This document shows positions 34,919-43,086 of a stretch of DNA of 64,000 bases, piece after piece. The notes beneath the pieces are model-generated. The model was not told where the DNA came from. It ran no database searches and saw only the letters and a list, made by a program, of their open reading frames with translations. The stretch is taken from positions 62,001-126,000 of the forward strand of contig CAURZK010000006.1 in the NCBI GenBank assembly GCA_963529855.1. Direction: 5' to 3'. The DNA is from 34-65-8 sp963529855 (GTDB lineage Bacteria; Pseudomonadota; Alphaproteobacteria; Sphingomonadales; Sphingomonadaceae). Within the stretch, counting starts at the first letter, position 1, and each line of letters opens with the position of its first letter. Made by a program: the position numbers and the translations under genes.

Positions 34919-36130
34919 TCAGAAGTCGATCTGGGCGCGGACACCGAATGCATCGACGGTATAGGAGCGATCGTCGCCAGCAGCGGGATGGACTGCGCCA
35001 TCGTATTCCAGCTTGCCATAATTCGCGAGCAACATGGTGTAGGCAGTCGGCTTCCACGCCAGCGAGACGTAGTAACCGTTCTGCTTGCCACCTGCGATCT
35101 CCCCATCGTCGAGATCGAGGTAATCATAACGCAGATTGAGCTGGACCGAACCGATCCCGCCGCGACCTGCTGGCCGTTCCGGTTTGGTCCGGTCAAATTT
35201 GCCGCCCGAGTAACCGCGCGTATCGCCCGGTGTCAGAAACACGCCGGCTTCAGCATAGCCGCCGAAGAAGCTCGGATCGCTCAGCGCGCCGGGGCGATCC
35301 AGGCTCTGCCAGAACCCTTCCGCAGCCAGATGAAGCGGCCCGGCGATCATCGCACCCTCCAGGCCCAGGCCGAATTCACTCTCGGCAGCGAGTGACCGGG
35401 TGTCGACAAACCGCTCGTCGGTGAAATGGACCAGCGGCCGTTGGCGATAGCGCACAGTGCTGCCGGCATCGAGGTCGGCGTAATGGATTGAGCCGCCGAT
35501 GTGGACCTGCGTATTGCCCATTTTGGGGGCATAGACGAGGCGCGCATCGGCCCCGCGGTTCTCGTCCGAAAACGTCTCGATATTTTCGGTAAAAACGCCC
35601 CCTTGTGCCAATACGTCGCCCGACTTTACCTCCACTGCCAGGCCGACGCGGCGCTCGAATCCGAATGCGTCGGTGAAGGCGGCGCGCTCGATCATGGTCG
35701 TGTGCAGGCTGCTGGTCAGTTCCTCCAGCGACTGGAAATTGTTCATCTGGCCCAGGCTGATGGTCGCCTTGCCTGCCTTGTATGTCAGCAGGGCGTCGTT
35801 GAACTCGAACGCATTGCCGGAGAAGTCGGCCTCGACCTTGTAACCGAAACCGCCCGGAATATCGCCCGAAGCACCCAGCCGGATACGGCGGAACTCGTCG
35901 TTCCAGCCATCGCTGCGACCGGTCGATTCCGGTACATCGGTGAACCCGAAATCGTACTGGATCCGTCCGCGCGGCTTGAACGACCAGCCACTATCGCTTT
36001 CGATCTCCGACGCTCCATCGTGCAGGACGGAGCGCGGCGGCTCGGCAGAAGCGTCTTGCGCCGCAAGCGGGGCAGCGCATGCCGCGCCAAGCGTGAGAGC
36101 CATGATCGATCCGGCAGTTCGATGTTTCAT
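34919..36130 (-). CDS. OprO/OprP-type phosphate-selective porin
   Basis: Outer-membrane beta-barrel of 403 aa with a cleavable signal peptide (MKHRTAGSIMALTLG, then AAPLAAQ). The N-terminal strand KPRGRIQYDFGFTDVP and GFGYKVEADFSGNAFEFNDA fit the phosphate-selective porin O/P family, and the chain ends with phenylalanine (VRAQIDF). The selectivity of individual members varies, but the Pho-box-like repeat upstream and pstS downstream favour phosphate. The ATG at 36130 begins the signal peptide. Confidence 0.9.
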   Translation of the reverse strand: MKHRTAGSIMALTLGAACAAPLAAQDASAEPPRSVLHDGASEIESDSGWSFKPRGRIQYDFGFTDVPESTGRSDGWNDEFRRIRLGASGDIPGGFGYKVEADFSGNAFEFNDALLTYKAGKATISLGQMNNFQSLEELTSSLHTTMIERAAFTDAFGFERRVGLAVEVKSGDVLAQGGVFTENIETFSDENRGADARLVYAPKMGNTQVHIGGSIHYADLDAGSTVRYRQRPLVHFTDERFVDTRSLAAESEFGLGLEGAMIAGPLHLAAEGFWQSLDRPGALSDPSFFGGYAEAGVFLTPGDTRGYSGGKFDRTKPERPAGRGGIGSVQLNLRYDYLDLDDGEIAGGKQNGYYVSLAWKPTAYTMLLANYGKLEYDGAVHPAAGDDRSYTVDAFGVRAQIDF

Positions 36131-36187
36131 GTGTGTTACAATTCCCTGACCGCTTCGTGTCCGAAGCACGACGCCGTTATGGCCGAT

Positions 36188-36207
36188 TTGTGACGTCCGC
36201 GTGACAT
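36188..36207 (-). promoter_or_regulatory. Pho box upstream of the porin gene
   Basis: The minus-strand sequence ATGTCAC-GCGG-ACGTCAC-AA has the 7-4-7 layout, weaker than the pstS site. It ends 58 bases before the porin start. A further TGACA half-site overlaps at 36203-36217, forming a small inverted repeat. Confidence 0.7.
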
Positions 36208-36325
36208 GGCTCTGTCACGCCAACGCGTGGACAGTCGCTGCCGCTCAGGGATTGTCAATTCAGCACTTCTTGCCGCGCGATGGTTTCACTTGTAACGGCT
36301 CGCGGCGACAACGGAGTTTCGACCC

Positions 36326-37444
36326 ATGCGCATAGGCTGCCCCAAGGAAATCAAGAACCACGAATACCGCGTCGGCCTGACGCCCGAAAGCGTGCGCGAA
36401 TTGAGCCTGCGCGGCAACGAGGTGTGGGTCGAGAGCGGGGCAGGCCTGGGCATCGGGGCGACCGACGACCAGTTTCGCACTGCCGGGGCGAAAATCGTCG
36501 ATGGGCCGGACCCGATCTTCGCCGAGTGCGAACTGGTGGTGAAAGTCAAGGAACCGCAGGCGGTCGAACGCGCCAAGCTGCGCGAAGGGCAGGTGCTTTA
36601 CACCTACCTGCACCTGGCGCCCGATCCGGACCAGACCCGCGAACTGGTGGAATCGGGTGTCACCGCGATCGCCTATGAAACCGTCACAGGCCCGGGCGGG
36701 CAGCTTCCGCTGCTCAAACCGATGAGCCAGGTCGCCGGGCGCATGAGCATCCAGGCAGGCGCGACAGCGCTGGAAAAGGCCCATGGCGGGCGCGGGGTGT
36801 TGCTGGGCGGCGTACCCGGCGTTCTGCCGGCCAAGGTCATGGTGATTGGCGGCGGTGTCGTCGGCTTCAATGCGGCGCAGATGGCGGTCGGGCTGGGCGC
36901 GGATGTAACCATCCTCGATCGAGACCCCGAGGTGCTCGAGCGCCTCGGCACGCATTTCGAAAGCCGGGCCAAGACCCGCTTTTCCAACAGCGCCAACATC
37001 GAACAGATGATCGGCGAGGCGGAACTGGTGATCGGCGCCGTGCTGATCCCCGGCGCTGCCGCCCCCAAGCTCGTCACCCGCGACATGCTGTCGTTGATGA
37101 AACCTGGCGCGGTGCTGGTCGATGTCGCGATCGACCAGGGTGGCTGTTTCGAAACCAGTCGTCCAACGACCCACGCCGAACCGACCTACGTCGTTGACGG
37201 GATCGTGCACTACTGCGTTGCCAATATGCCTGGTGCGGTTGCGCGCACCAGCACCTACGCGCTCAACAACGTGACCCTGCCGCACGCTCTGCGTATCGCG
37301 GAACTGGGCTGGAAGGGCGCCCTGTCGGCCAATCCTCACTTGGCAGAAGGGCTCAATGTCCACGCGGGCAAAGTCACTTACAAGGCGGTCGCGGACGAAC
37401 TGGGATACGACTGGCGCTCGGTCGAGGACGTGCTCGCGGACTGA
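36326..37444 (+). CDS. ald: Alanine dehydrogenase
   Basis: NAD-dependent interconversion of L-alanine with pyruvate and ammonia; 372 aa, the usual length. It opens MRIGCPKEIKNHEYRVGLTP with the conserved substrate arginine. Further hallmarks are VKVKEPQ, TYLHLAPD, the dinucleotide-binding MVIGGGVVGFNAAQMAVGLG, and VDVAIDQGGCFETSRPTTH. GGAG precedes the ATG at 36326. The length and motifs separate it from the longer transhydrogenase alpha subunit. It is divergent from the porin gene. Confidence 0.95.
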   Translation: MRIGCPKEIKNHEYRVGLTPESVRELSLRGNEVWVESGAGLGIGATDDQFRTAGAKIVDGPDPIFAECELVVKVKEPQAVERAKLREGQVLYTYLHLAPDPDQTRELVESGVTAIAYETVTGPGGQLPLLKPMSQVAGRMSIQAGATALEKAHGGRGVLLGGVPGVLPAKVMVIGGGVVGFNAAQMAVGLGADVTILDRDPEVLERLGTHFESRAKTRFSNSANIEQMIGEAELVIGAVLIPGAAAPKLVTRDMLSLMKPGAVLVDVAIDQGGCFETSRPTTHAEPTYVVDGIVHYCVANMPGAVARTSTYALNNVTLPHALRIAELGWKGALSANPHLAEGLNVHAGKVTYKAVADELGYDWRSVEDVLAD

Positions 37445-37453
37445 GGTGCAACC

Positions 37454-37479
37454 ATTTTCGTTGGGAAACCAACGAAAAT
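37454..37479 (+). terminator. Hairpin with GAAA loop after ald
   Basis: Perfect 11-bp stem (37454-37464 with 37469-37479, arm ATTTTCGTTGG) around a GAAA tetraloop, ten bases after the ald stop. The stem base is A-T rich, but no clear T-run follows, so it could be a weak or bidirectional terminator or an RNA-stabilising hairpin in the leader of the next gene. Confidence 0.6.
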
Positions 37480-37517
37480 TAACTCAGCTCTAATCGCTTG
37501 CGCTTAGTGCCCCTCTC

Positions 37518-39227
37518 ATGGGTGGGGCGCTTCTTCGTTTCTTGCTGGCAATCTGCGTACTGGCCACGCCTGGAATCGGCGCGGGGCTGCATGCGCGTGA
37601 AATCAGGCCTGCCTGCCACGGCGAAGCCAGCGCTGCACAGGTCGCGGCCAAGGCTCCGATCGCATGGCGATGTTCAGGCCCCGGCGCGGATTTTCGCGCG
37701 GAGCGGGCAACGCTTCGTTTCGAGCTGGATCCGGGAGCAGACAAGCCGGTCTTCCTGGTTTCGCGGGCCAGCCATTTCGAGCAAATCCTGATCCGCGTCC
37801 ATGGCGCCGACGGCAAGATTGCCCAAGCACGGTATACCATGGACGACGGGCGGCTGACGGGAAGGGGCCTGGACTTCGTTTTGCCGCTGCCGCGAACCGC
37901 GGCCGCCGCCGAACGGGTGGAAGTTTTCATTGATCGGCCGTGGGTGGCTCCGCTCGTATCGGACGCCCGGCTGGCCGGGCCCGGAGAGGATCGGCCCGCA
38001 CCTGATTCCACTGTCCTGTTGCTGGCCGCCATTTGCGGTCTGGTGGTTACGCCGATATTCCTCAACTTCGCATTTTATCGCATCCTGCGTGCACGGTTCC
38101 TCGTCTGGCACAGCATGGCGACGATCGGTTGGCTCGGGCTGACGTTGGTTTCCTCCGGCCTCGCGGCGCAGTTCATCGTGCTCGACATTGGCACGACTTC
38201 CACTCTGCTGCCGGTATTTTCGTGCCTTGCGGTCACCAGCGCAGCGCTGTTCGGCGCAAACCTGTTCGAGGAAGGCTGCCTGCCCAAGCTGACCCGTCAG
38301 CTGCTGCGCCTGGCCGCAGCGGCCACTGTAATTGGGTCAGCCTTCTACGCGTTGAAAATCGAGGCATTCCGTGCCTCTGGCGTGGACCTGTATTACTTTT
38401 CGTTCCTGGGGCTGATCGTGCTGTTCCTGGTGGCTCTGGCCCAGGCATTGCAACGCGGTAGCCGCGCTGCATGGTTCCAGCTGATTGCCTGCGTACCGCT
38501 GTTTCTGGTCGTCATCTACCGCGTCGCGAACAATCTGGGCATGGGGCAGAAGGCGGAAGACGGCTTCGTGTTGATGAGCGTCGCCTATGCGTTCGAATTG
38601 ATCGTGACTACGATCGGCGCCGCCGACCGCTTCATGGCCTTGAAGCGAGAGCGCGACCGAGCGCTGAACCAGGCCAACGCGATGGAGGAAGTGGCGGAAC
38701 GAGATCCGCTGACTGGACTGATGAACCGGCGCGGGATTCAGCCGCGGTTCGCCGAACTGCACCAGGCCGGCTACGCCACCTTCGCGCTGCTCGACCTCGA
38801 CCATTTCAAGTCGATCAACGACACATATGGCCATTCGAAGGGGGACGAGGTCCTGCGCGCTGTAGGCGCCGTGCTCGCGACGGATGAAAACGCCCTGGCG
38901 ATGCGTATGGGCGGCGAAGAATTCATGCTGTTGGTGCGCGGCGCCGATGGACCGCGGCGGGCGGAGAAATTGCGACAAGCAATAACGCTGCGCGTCAGCC
39001 GCGAAGTGGAAGGGTTGGACCAGATCGTCACGGCGAGCATGGGACTGCTCGAAGCGCCTCGATCCGCCCTGCCGAGCGCCGATTTCGACACCATCTATAC
39101 CCGCATCGACAAGCTGCTTTACGAAGCCAAGGCGGACGGCCGAAACCGGACCGCCAGCGAGCGCATCCAGGCTTTTGCCGGAAACCGCATGCTGCCGCGC
39201 CGCGGCGATCGCCGAAGAGCGGCCTGA
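37518..39227 (+). CDS. 7TM (7TMR-DISM-like) diguanylate cyclase
   Basis: Membrane sensor that should make cyclic di-GMP; 569 aa. A signal peptide is followed by a periplasmic jelly-roll-like region (about 30-160), seven hydrophobic segments (about 165-385), a short coiled linker and a GGDEF domain. The active site is GGEEF at 465-469, a competent variant, with DLDHFKSINDTYGHSKGDEV. The usual RxxD inhibitory site just before it is missing. It follows ald after a hairpin and ends three bases before the convergent AspH gene. Confidence 0.88.
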   Translation: MGGALLRFLLAICVLATPGIGAGLHAREIRPACHGEASAAQVAAKAPIAWRCSGPGADFRAERATLRFELDPGADKPVFLVSRASHFEQILIRVHGADGKIAQARYTMDDGRLTGRGLDFVLPLPRTAAAAERVEVFIDRPWVAPLVSDARLAGPGEDRPAPDSTVLLLAAICGLVVTPIFLNFAFYRILRARFLVWHSMATIGWLGLTLVSSGLAAQFIVLDIGTTSTLLPVFSCLAVTSAALFGANLFEEGCLPKLTRQLLRLAAAATVIGSAFYALKIEAFRASGVDLYYFSFLGLIVLFLVALAQALQRGSRAAWFQLIACVPLFLVVIYRVANNLGMGQKAEDGFVLMSVAYAFELIVTTIGAADRFMALKRERDRALNQANAMEEVAERDPLTGLMNRRGIQPRFAELHQAGYATFALLDLDHFKSINDTYGHSKGDEVLRAVGAVLATDENALAMRMGGEEFMLLVRGADGPRRAEKLRQAITLRVSREVEGLDQIVTASMGLLEAPRSALPSADFDTIYTRIDKLLYEAKADGRNRTASERIQAFAGNRMLPRRGDRRRAA

Positions 39228-39230
39228 AAC

Positions 39231-40385
39231 CTACAGGTCGGTCGGAGCGGTGCTGGCGGCGATTATGGCGGCAACCGCCTCCCGCTCAACCGCCGTCAAT
39301 TCCGGCCGCCACAGGTCGGCGATCACGACCACCCTGAGCTTGTCGCTGTTGTTCCACGCTTCGTGTTCGATAGTATCGTCGAATACGAATGCTTCTCCGG
39401 GTACCCAGGTTCGGGTTTCGCCGCCTACTCTGAAACCGCAGTCCGGCGGTACGATCAGAGGTAGGTGTAGCACCAGCCGTGCATTGGAAACACCATTGTG
39501 CGCGGGGATGCGCGTGCGGGGAGCCAGCAACGAGAACATCAGATTTGGTGAACGACCCGGGATGACTGGCTGATCCGCCCGTTCGAACAGCTCCATCGTG
39601 CGCGGGCAATGGCGGGCATTTGCCTCGACCCGGTGACCCGACGATAGCAGGTGTATCGCAGTCCAGTCGCGCGAATGATTGAGCTCGGCCATCTGGCTGG
39701 GTACGTCATCGCCCTCCTGGACATAAGGCACGAGCTCACCCTTTTCCGATGCAACTAGCGCCTCGAATTCGGCCCGCACGACATCGGTGGCAGCTTCGAG
39801 TTCGGTGAGAAATGGAAATACCGCGCGATCGAAGAACTCGTGTTCGGCAAGGCCAGGGAAATGGAAATGAGTGGGTTCCTGATGCCATGCGCGGGTTGTG
39901 CGCAGGGCATTGCTCTGGAACCGTTCGATCCGCCTGCGCTCCGCTGCATCGGCGCGGTCGAGCAGCCTTCCGGCCGCCCGCTCGTAAACCTTGGCACGGC
40001 GCTCGATGTAGCGGGAATGCGCCTGCCGTGCATGGGTAAGCTGATCGCGCACTGCCGGTGGCAAGCGATCGGCTGGGGGGGCATGGAACAGCACCGCGCC
40101 ATAAAGCTCTGCCGCAGCGTCAGCCTCGCCGATCTGTTCGAGCAGGCTTGCCTTCATCAGCAAGGGCAAAAACGCCAGCGGATCGATCCGCAGCGCTCCG
40201 GCGACGGCATCGAGGGCCCCGGTGATGTCACCCAGCGCCCGGCGGATAGATGCCAGCTTGAACCAGGCCCCCCCATTGCCCGGGGCATCGGCGACGACAC
40301 TTGCGAGCAGGCGCTCGGCAACGGTGAAATCGCGCGCACCCGCTGCGCGGTCGGCCTCCAGTTCGCGAGGGTCGGTCCCGTTCAT
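39231..40385 (-). CDS. TPR plus aspartyl/asparaginyl beta-hydroxylase-domain protein
   Basis: Protein of 384 aa. TPR-like helices occupy about 10-100 (ALDAVAGALRIDPLAFLPLL). The C-terminal AspH domain has PNLMFSLLAPRTRIPAHNG, VLHLPLIVPPDCGFRVGG and FDDTIEHEAWNNSD, which hold the iron- and 2-oxoglutarate-binding histidines and arginine. Related bacterial proteins hydroxylate peptides or lipid A; the substrate here is unknown. The ATG at 40385 is chosen because upstream codons look non-coding. Confidence 0.87.
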   Translation of the reverse strand: MNGTDPRELEADRAAGARDFTVAERLLASVVADAPGNGGAWFKLASIRRALGDITGALDAVAGALRIDPLAFLPLLMKASLLEQIGEADAAAELYGAVLFHAPPADRLPPAVRDQLTHARQAHSRYIERRAKVYERAAGRLLDRADAAERRRIERFQSNALRTTRAWHQEPTHFHFPGLAEHEFFDRAVFPFLTELEAATDVVRAEFEALVASEKGELVPYVQEGDDVPSQMAELNHSRDWTAIHLLSSGHRVEANARHCPRTMELFERADQPVIPGRSPNLMFSLLAPRTRIPAHNGVSNARLVLHLPLIVPPDCGFRVGGETRTWVPGEAFVFDDTIEHEAWNNSDKLRVVVIADLWRPELTAVEREAVAAIIAASTAPTDL

Positions 40386-40449
40386 TCGCGCGCCATAACA
40401 GCCCGTCGGCGGAGCGGGAAGTGCACTGGTCCAGGGATCTGGGCCGCGT

Positions 40450-40848
40450 TCAGCCGGCGATGAACGGTGCGGCGATTTCGGCGGTGATGCGCTGCGGGCG
40501 GCCGGTTGCGCGGTCAATCATGGCCCAGGTCGAACGCACCGCTACCAGCAGCTTGCCTGTGCTGTCGTGAAATTCGACGCAGCGGTCGAACCGTGCACCT
40601 TTGGGGGTGCCGGGGATGTACGTTGTCCCTACCACTTCTGCGCCCGGGCCGACGTTTCCGCGGTAATCGATTTCATGCCGGGTCACGACCCAGACATAGG
40701 CGGCGACATGCACCGGATCGGCGACCGATTGCCAGTGCGCGGTCGCGATATCCTGCACCCAGCGTACCCAAACAGCGTTGTTGACGTGGCCCAGTTCGTC
40801 GATGTGCGCGTCGTCAGCAACGAAATGCAGGGTGTAGCGCGCACTCAT
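40450..40848 (-). CDS. Hotdog-fold acyl-CoA thioesterase
   Basis: Small 4HBT-type thioesterase of 132 aa. The catalytic-region motif is DELGHVNNAVWVRWVQDIAT, in which the conserved aspartate of YbgC-like enzymes is replaced by glutamate or serves at a neighbouring position. VTRHEIDYRGNVGPGAEV is also typical. It probably hydrolyses an acyl-CoA; the chain length is unknown. The start overlaps the stop of the protease gene, so they may be co-transcribed. Confidence 0.85.
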   Translation of the reverse strand: MSARYTLHFVADDAHIDELGHVNNAVWVRWVQDIATAHWQSVADPVHVAAYVWVVTRHEIDYRGNVGPGAEVVGTTYIPGTPKGARFDRCVEFHDSTGKLLVAVRSTWAMIDRATGRPQRITAEIAAPFIAG

Positions 40849-42971
40849 TCAGCGACGCCGAGCTGCCACAGGATGAAAGCGTATTCCTCCGCCGTTTCGT
40901 ACAAGGCCGTGAAGCGGCCCGACTTGCCGCCGTGCCCGGCGCCCATGTTGGTCTTCAGTAACAGCTCGTTCTCGTCGGTCTTGGTCGCGCGCAACTTTGC
41001 GACCCACTTGGCCGGTTCCCAATAGGTCACGCGCGGATCGTTCAACCCGGCGGTGACCATCAGCGGCGGATAGTCCTGAGCAACGACCTGATCGTAAGGA
41101 CTGTAGCTAAGCATGTATGTGAAGGCCTGCTTGCTGGTGATCGGATTGCCCCATTCCGGCCATTCCCCCGGGGTCAGTGGCAGGCTCTCATCCAGCATGG
41201 TGTTGACCACGTCGACGAACGGCACATGCGCCACCACTGCGCCCCATAGGCCGGGGTCGGTATTGACGACGACCCCCATAAGTTCGCCGCCGGCCGATCC
41301 GCCACTTGCACTGATCTTGCCCTTGGCGGTGTAGCCCTGATCGATCAGTTTCTTGGCGACGTCGACGAAGTCGTTGAACGTGTTGGTCCGCTCGTTGAGC
41401 TTGCCCTGGAGATACCAGCGCCGACCCAGATCGTCGCCGCCGCGGATATGCGCGATGGCATAGGCCATCCCGCGATCGAGCAGGCTGAGCCGCGAGGCGG
41501 AGAAGCCGGGCGGGATCGCGTAGCCATAGGCGCCATAAGCATAGAGGTGCAGCGGCCCGCCAGCCGGGCGATCCTTGCGCATGACCACGCTTACGGGAAC
41601 CTGCGTGCCGTCACGCGCGGTGATCATCAGCCGCTCGGTCTTATAGAGCGAGGCGTCATAGCCACTCGGAATTTCCTGCTGTTTCAGCAGTTCCAGCCGG
41701 CCATCAGCAATGTGATAATCGTAGACGGAGGCGGGGGTGACCATCGACTGGTAACTCAGCCGCAGCTTGTCGACCGCATATTCGGGATTGTTGGAAAGAC
41801 CCGCGTCATAGCTCGCCTCGGGAAAGGCTATCGGCGTCATCGTTTCGGAGCCATATTGACGCAGCTGCACCTGATCGAGCCCGGCGAGGCGGCCTTCCGT
41901 AACGAAGAAGTCGCGGTAGAGGTCGAAGCTGGTGAGATAGAATTCGTCCGAGCCGGCGATCAGCGTCGTCCATTCGCCAGGGGCACTCAGCGGCGCGGTA
42001 GCCAGCCTGAAATTGACGTGATCGTCGTTGGTATGAACCCACAGGGTCCCATCGCGCACGTCCACATCGTACTCGACGCCCTTTTGCCGCGCTTTCACCA
42101 GCGTTTGCGCACCGGTGGGGTCACTGGCTGGGACGAGACGGACCTCGCTCGTCTCATTGTCGCCGGTCGCTATGATCAGCCAGTCGTCCTGCGCGGAAAG
42201 CCCTGCCGCAACGCTGAACCCGTCGTCCGCCTCGCGGTATAGCTCCACATCCTCGCTGACCGGCGTGCCGAGCTTGTGCAGGCGGACATTATCCACCCGC
42301 CAGTTGTCATTGACCGGGCCATAGACCAGCGCCGTGTCGTTCGCGACCCAAGTCAGGCCGGAATTGATCCCCGGGATCTCGTCGGGCAGCAGCTCGCCAG
42401 TTTGCAGATCCTTGACTCGGGCGGTGTAGCGTTCCGAACCATTGTCGTCGGCCGAATAGGCGAGGTAACGCCCGTTCTTGCTGACCGATGCGGCGCCCAA
42501 ACGGAAATATTCCTTGCCTTCGGCCAGCTGGTTTTCGTCCAGGATGAGGACGGGGGCACCGCCCGTCACCGCGCGGCGATAGTGCTTGCGGTATTCCTTC
42601 CCCTCCTCGAATTCGGACCAGTAAAGCCATTCGCCGTCCTTTTGCGGCACAGTGGAATCGTCCTGCTTCACCCGGCCTTTAAGCTCTTCGAAGATCGTGT
42701 CGACCAGCGCCTTTCGCGGCGCCATACGCGCCTCGAACCAGGCATTTTCCTGGTTGAGGTATTCCAGCACGTCCGGATCGTCGACTTTGGGATAAGACTT
42801 GTCGTGCAGCCAGTTGTACGGGTCGGATACGGTGATCCCGTGGCGGGTATAGGAATGCTCGCGCTGCTCGGCGACGGGCGGGGACGTGGGTGCTGGCACG
42901 GATGCGCTTTCCTGGGCTTGGGCGGACAAACCCGCCGACAATGTAGCGACGGCGAGTAGCAGCTTGTTCAT
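40845..42971 (-). CDS. S9 family oligopeptidase B-like serine protease
   Basis: Secreted prolyl-oligopeptidase family peptidase, 708 aa, with an N-terminal signal peptide (MNKLLLAVATLSAGLSAQAQ). A beta-propeller covers about 70-420, and the alpha/beta-hydrolase domain carries Ser559 (ASGGSAGGELMG), Asp645 (GLNDPRV) and His680 (GAGHGGKSG). Oligopeptidase B usually cleaves after basic residues, but that specificity is not assured here. It is probably periplasmic. The ATG at 42971 begins the signal peptide. Confidence 0.93.
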   Translation of the reverse strand: MNKLLLAVATLSAGLSAQAQESASVPAPTSPPVAEQREHSYTRHGITVSDPYNWLHDKSYPKVDDPDVLEYLNQENAWFEARMAPRKALVDTIFEELKGRVKQDDSTVPQKDGEWLYWSEFEEGKEYRKHYRRAVTGGAPVLILDENQLAEGKEYFRLGAASVSKNGRYLAYSADDNGSERYTARVKDLQTGELLPDEIPGINSGLTWVANDTALVYGPVNDNWRVDNVRLHKLGTPVSEDVELYREADDGFSVAAGLSAQDDWLIIATGDNETSEVRLVPASDPTGAQTLVKARQKGVEYDVDVRDGTLWVHTNDDHVNFRLATAPLSAPGEWTTLIAGSDEFYLTSFDLYRDFFVTEGRLAGLDQVQLRQYGSETMTPIAFPEASYDAGLSNNPEYAVDKLRLSYQSMVTPASVYDYHIADGRLELLKQQEIPSGYDASLYKTERLMITARDGTQVPVSVVMRKDRPAGGPLHLYAYGAYGYAIPPGFSASRLSLLDRGMAYAIAHIRGGDDLGRRWYLQGKLNERTNTFNDFVDVAKKLIDQGYTAKGKISASGGSAGGELMGVVVNTDPGLWGAVVAHVPFVDVVNTMLDESLPLTPGEWPEWGNPITSKQAFTYMLSYSPYDQVVAQDYPPLMVTAGLNDPRVTYWEPAKWVAKLRATKTDENELLLKTNMGAGHGGKSGRFTALYETAEEYAFILWQLGVAE

Positions 42972-43086
42972 GGCGATAGCCCCGTAGAGATCAAGGTTCG
43001 GGTGGCAAGCCCCCGGCACGAAGCCTATGTTGATCGCCAGGAAGCGGCAAGCACGCCGCAGTGCCAAAGACCACAGGATCGATGAA

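Noticed and set aside
36326..37444. Transhydrogenase alpha subunit (pntA)
   Set aside because: The 372-aa length, the absence of membrane segments and of an adjacent pntB fit alanine dehydrogenase.
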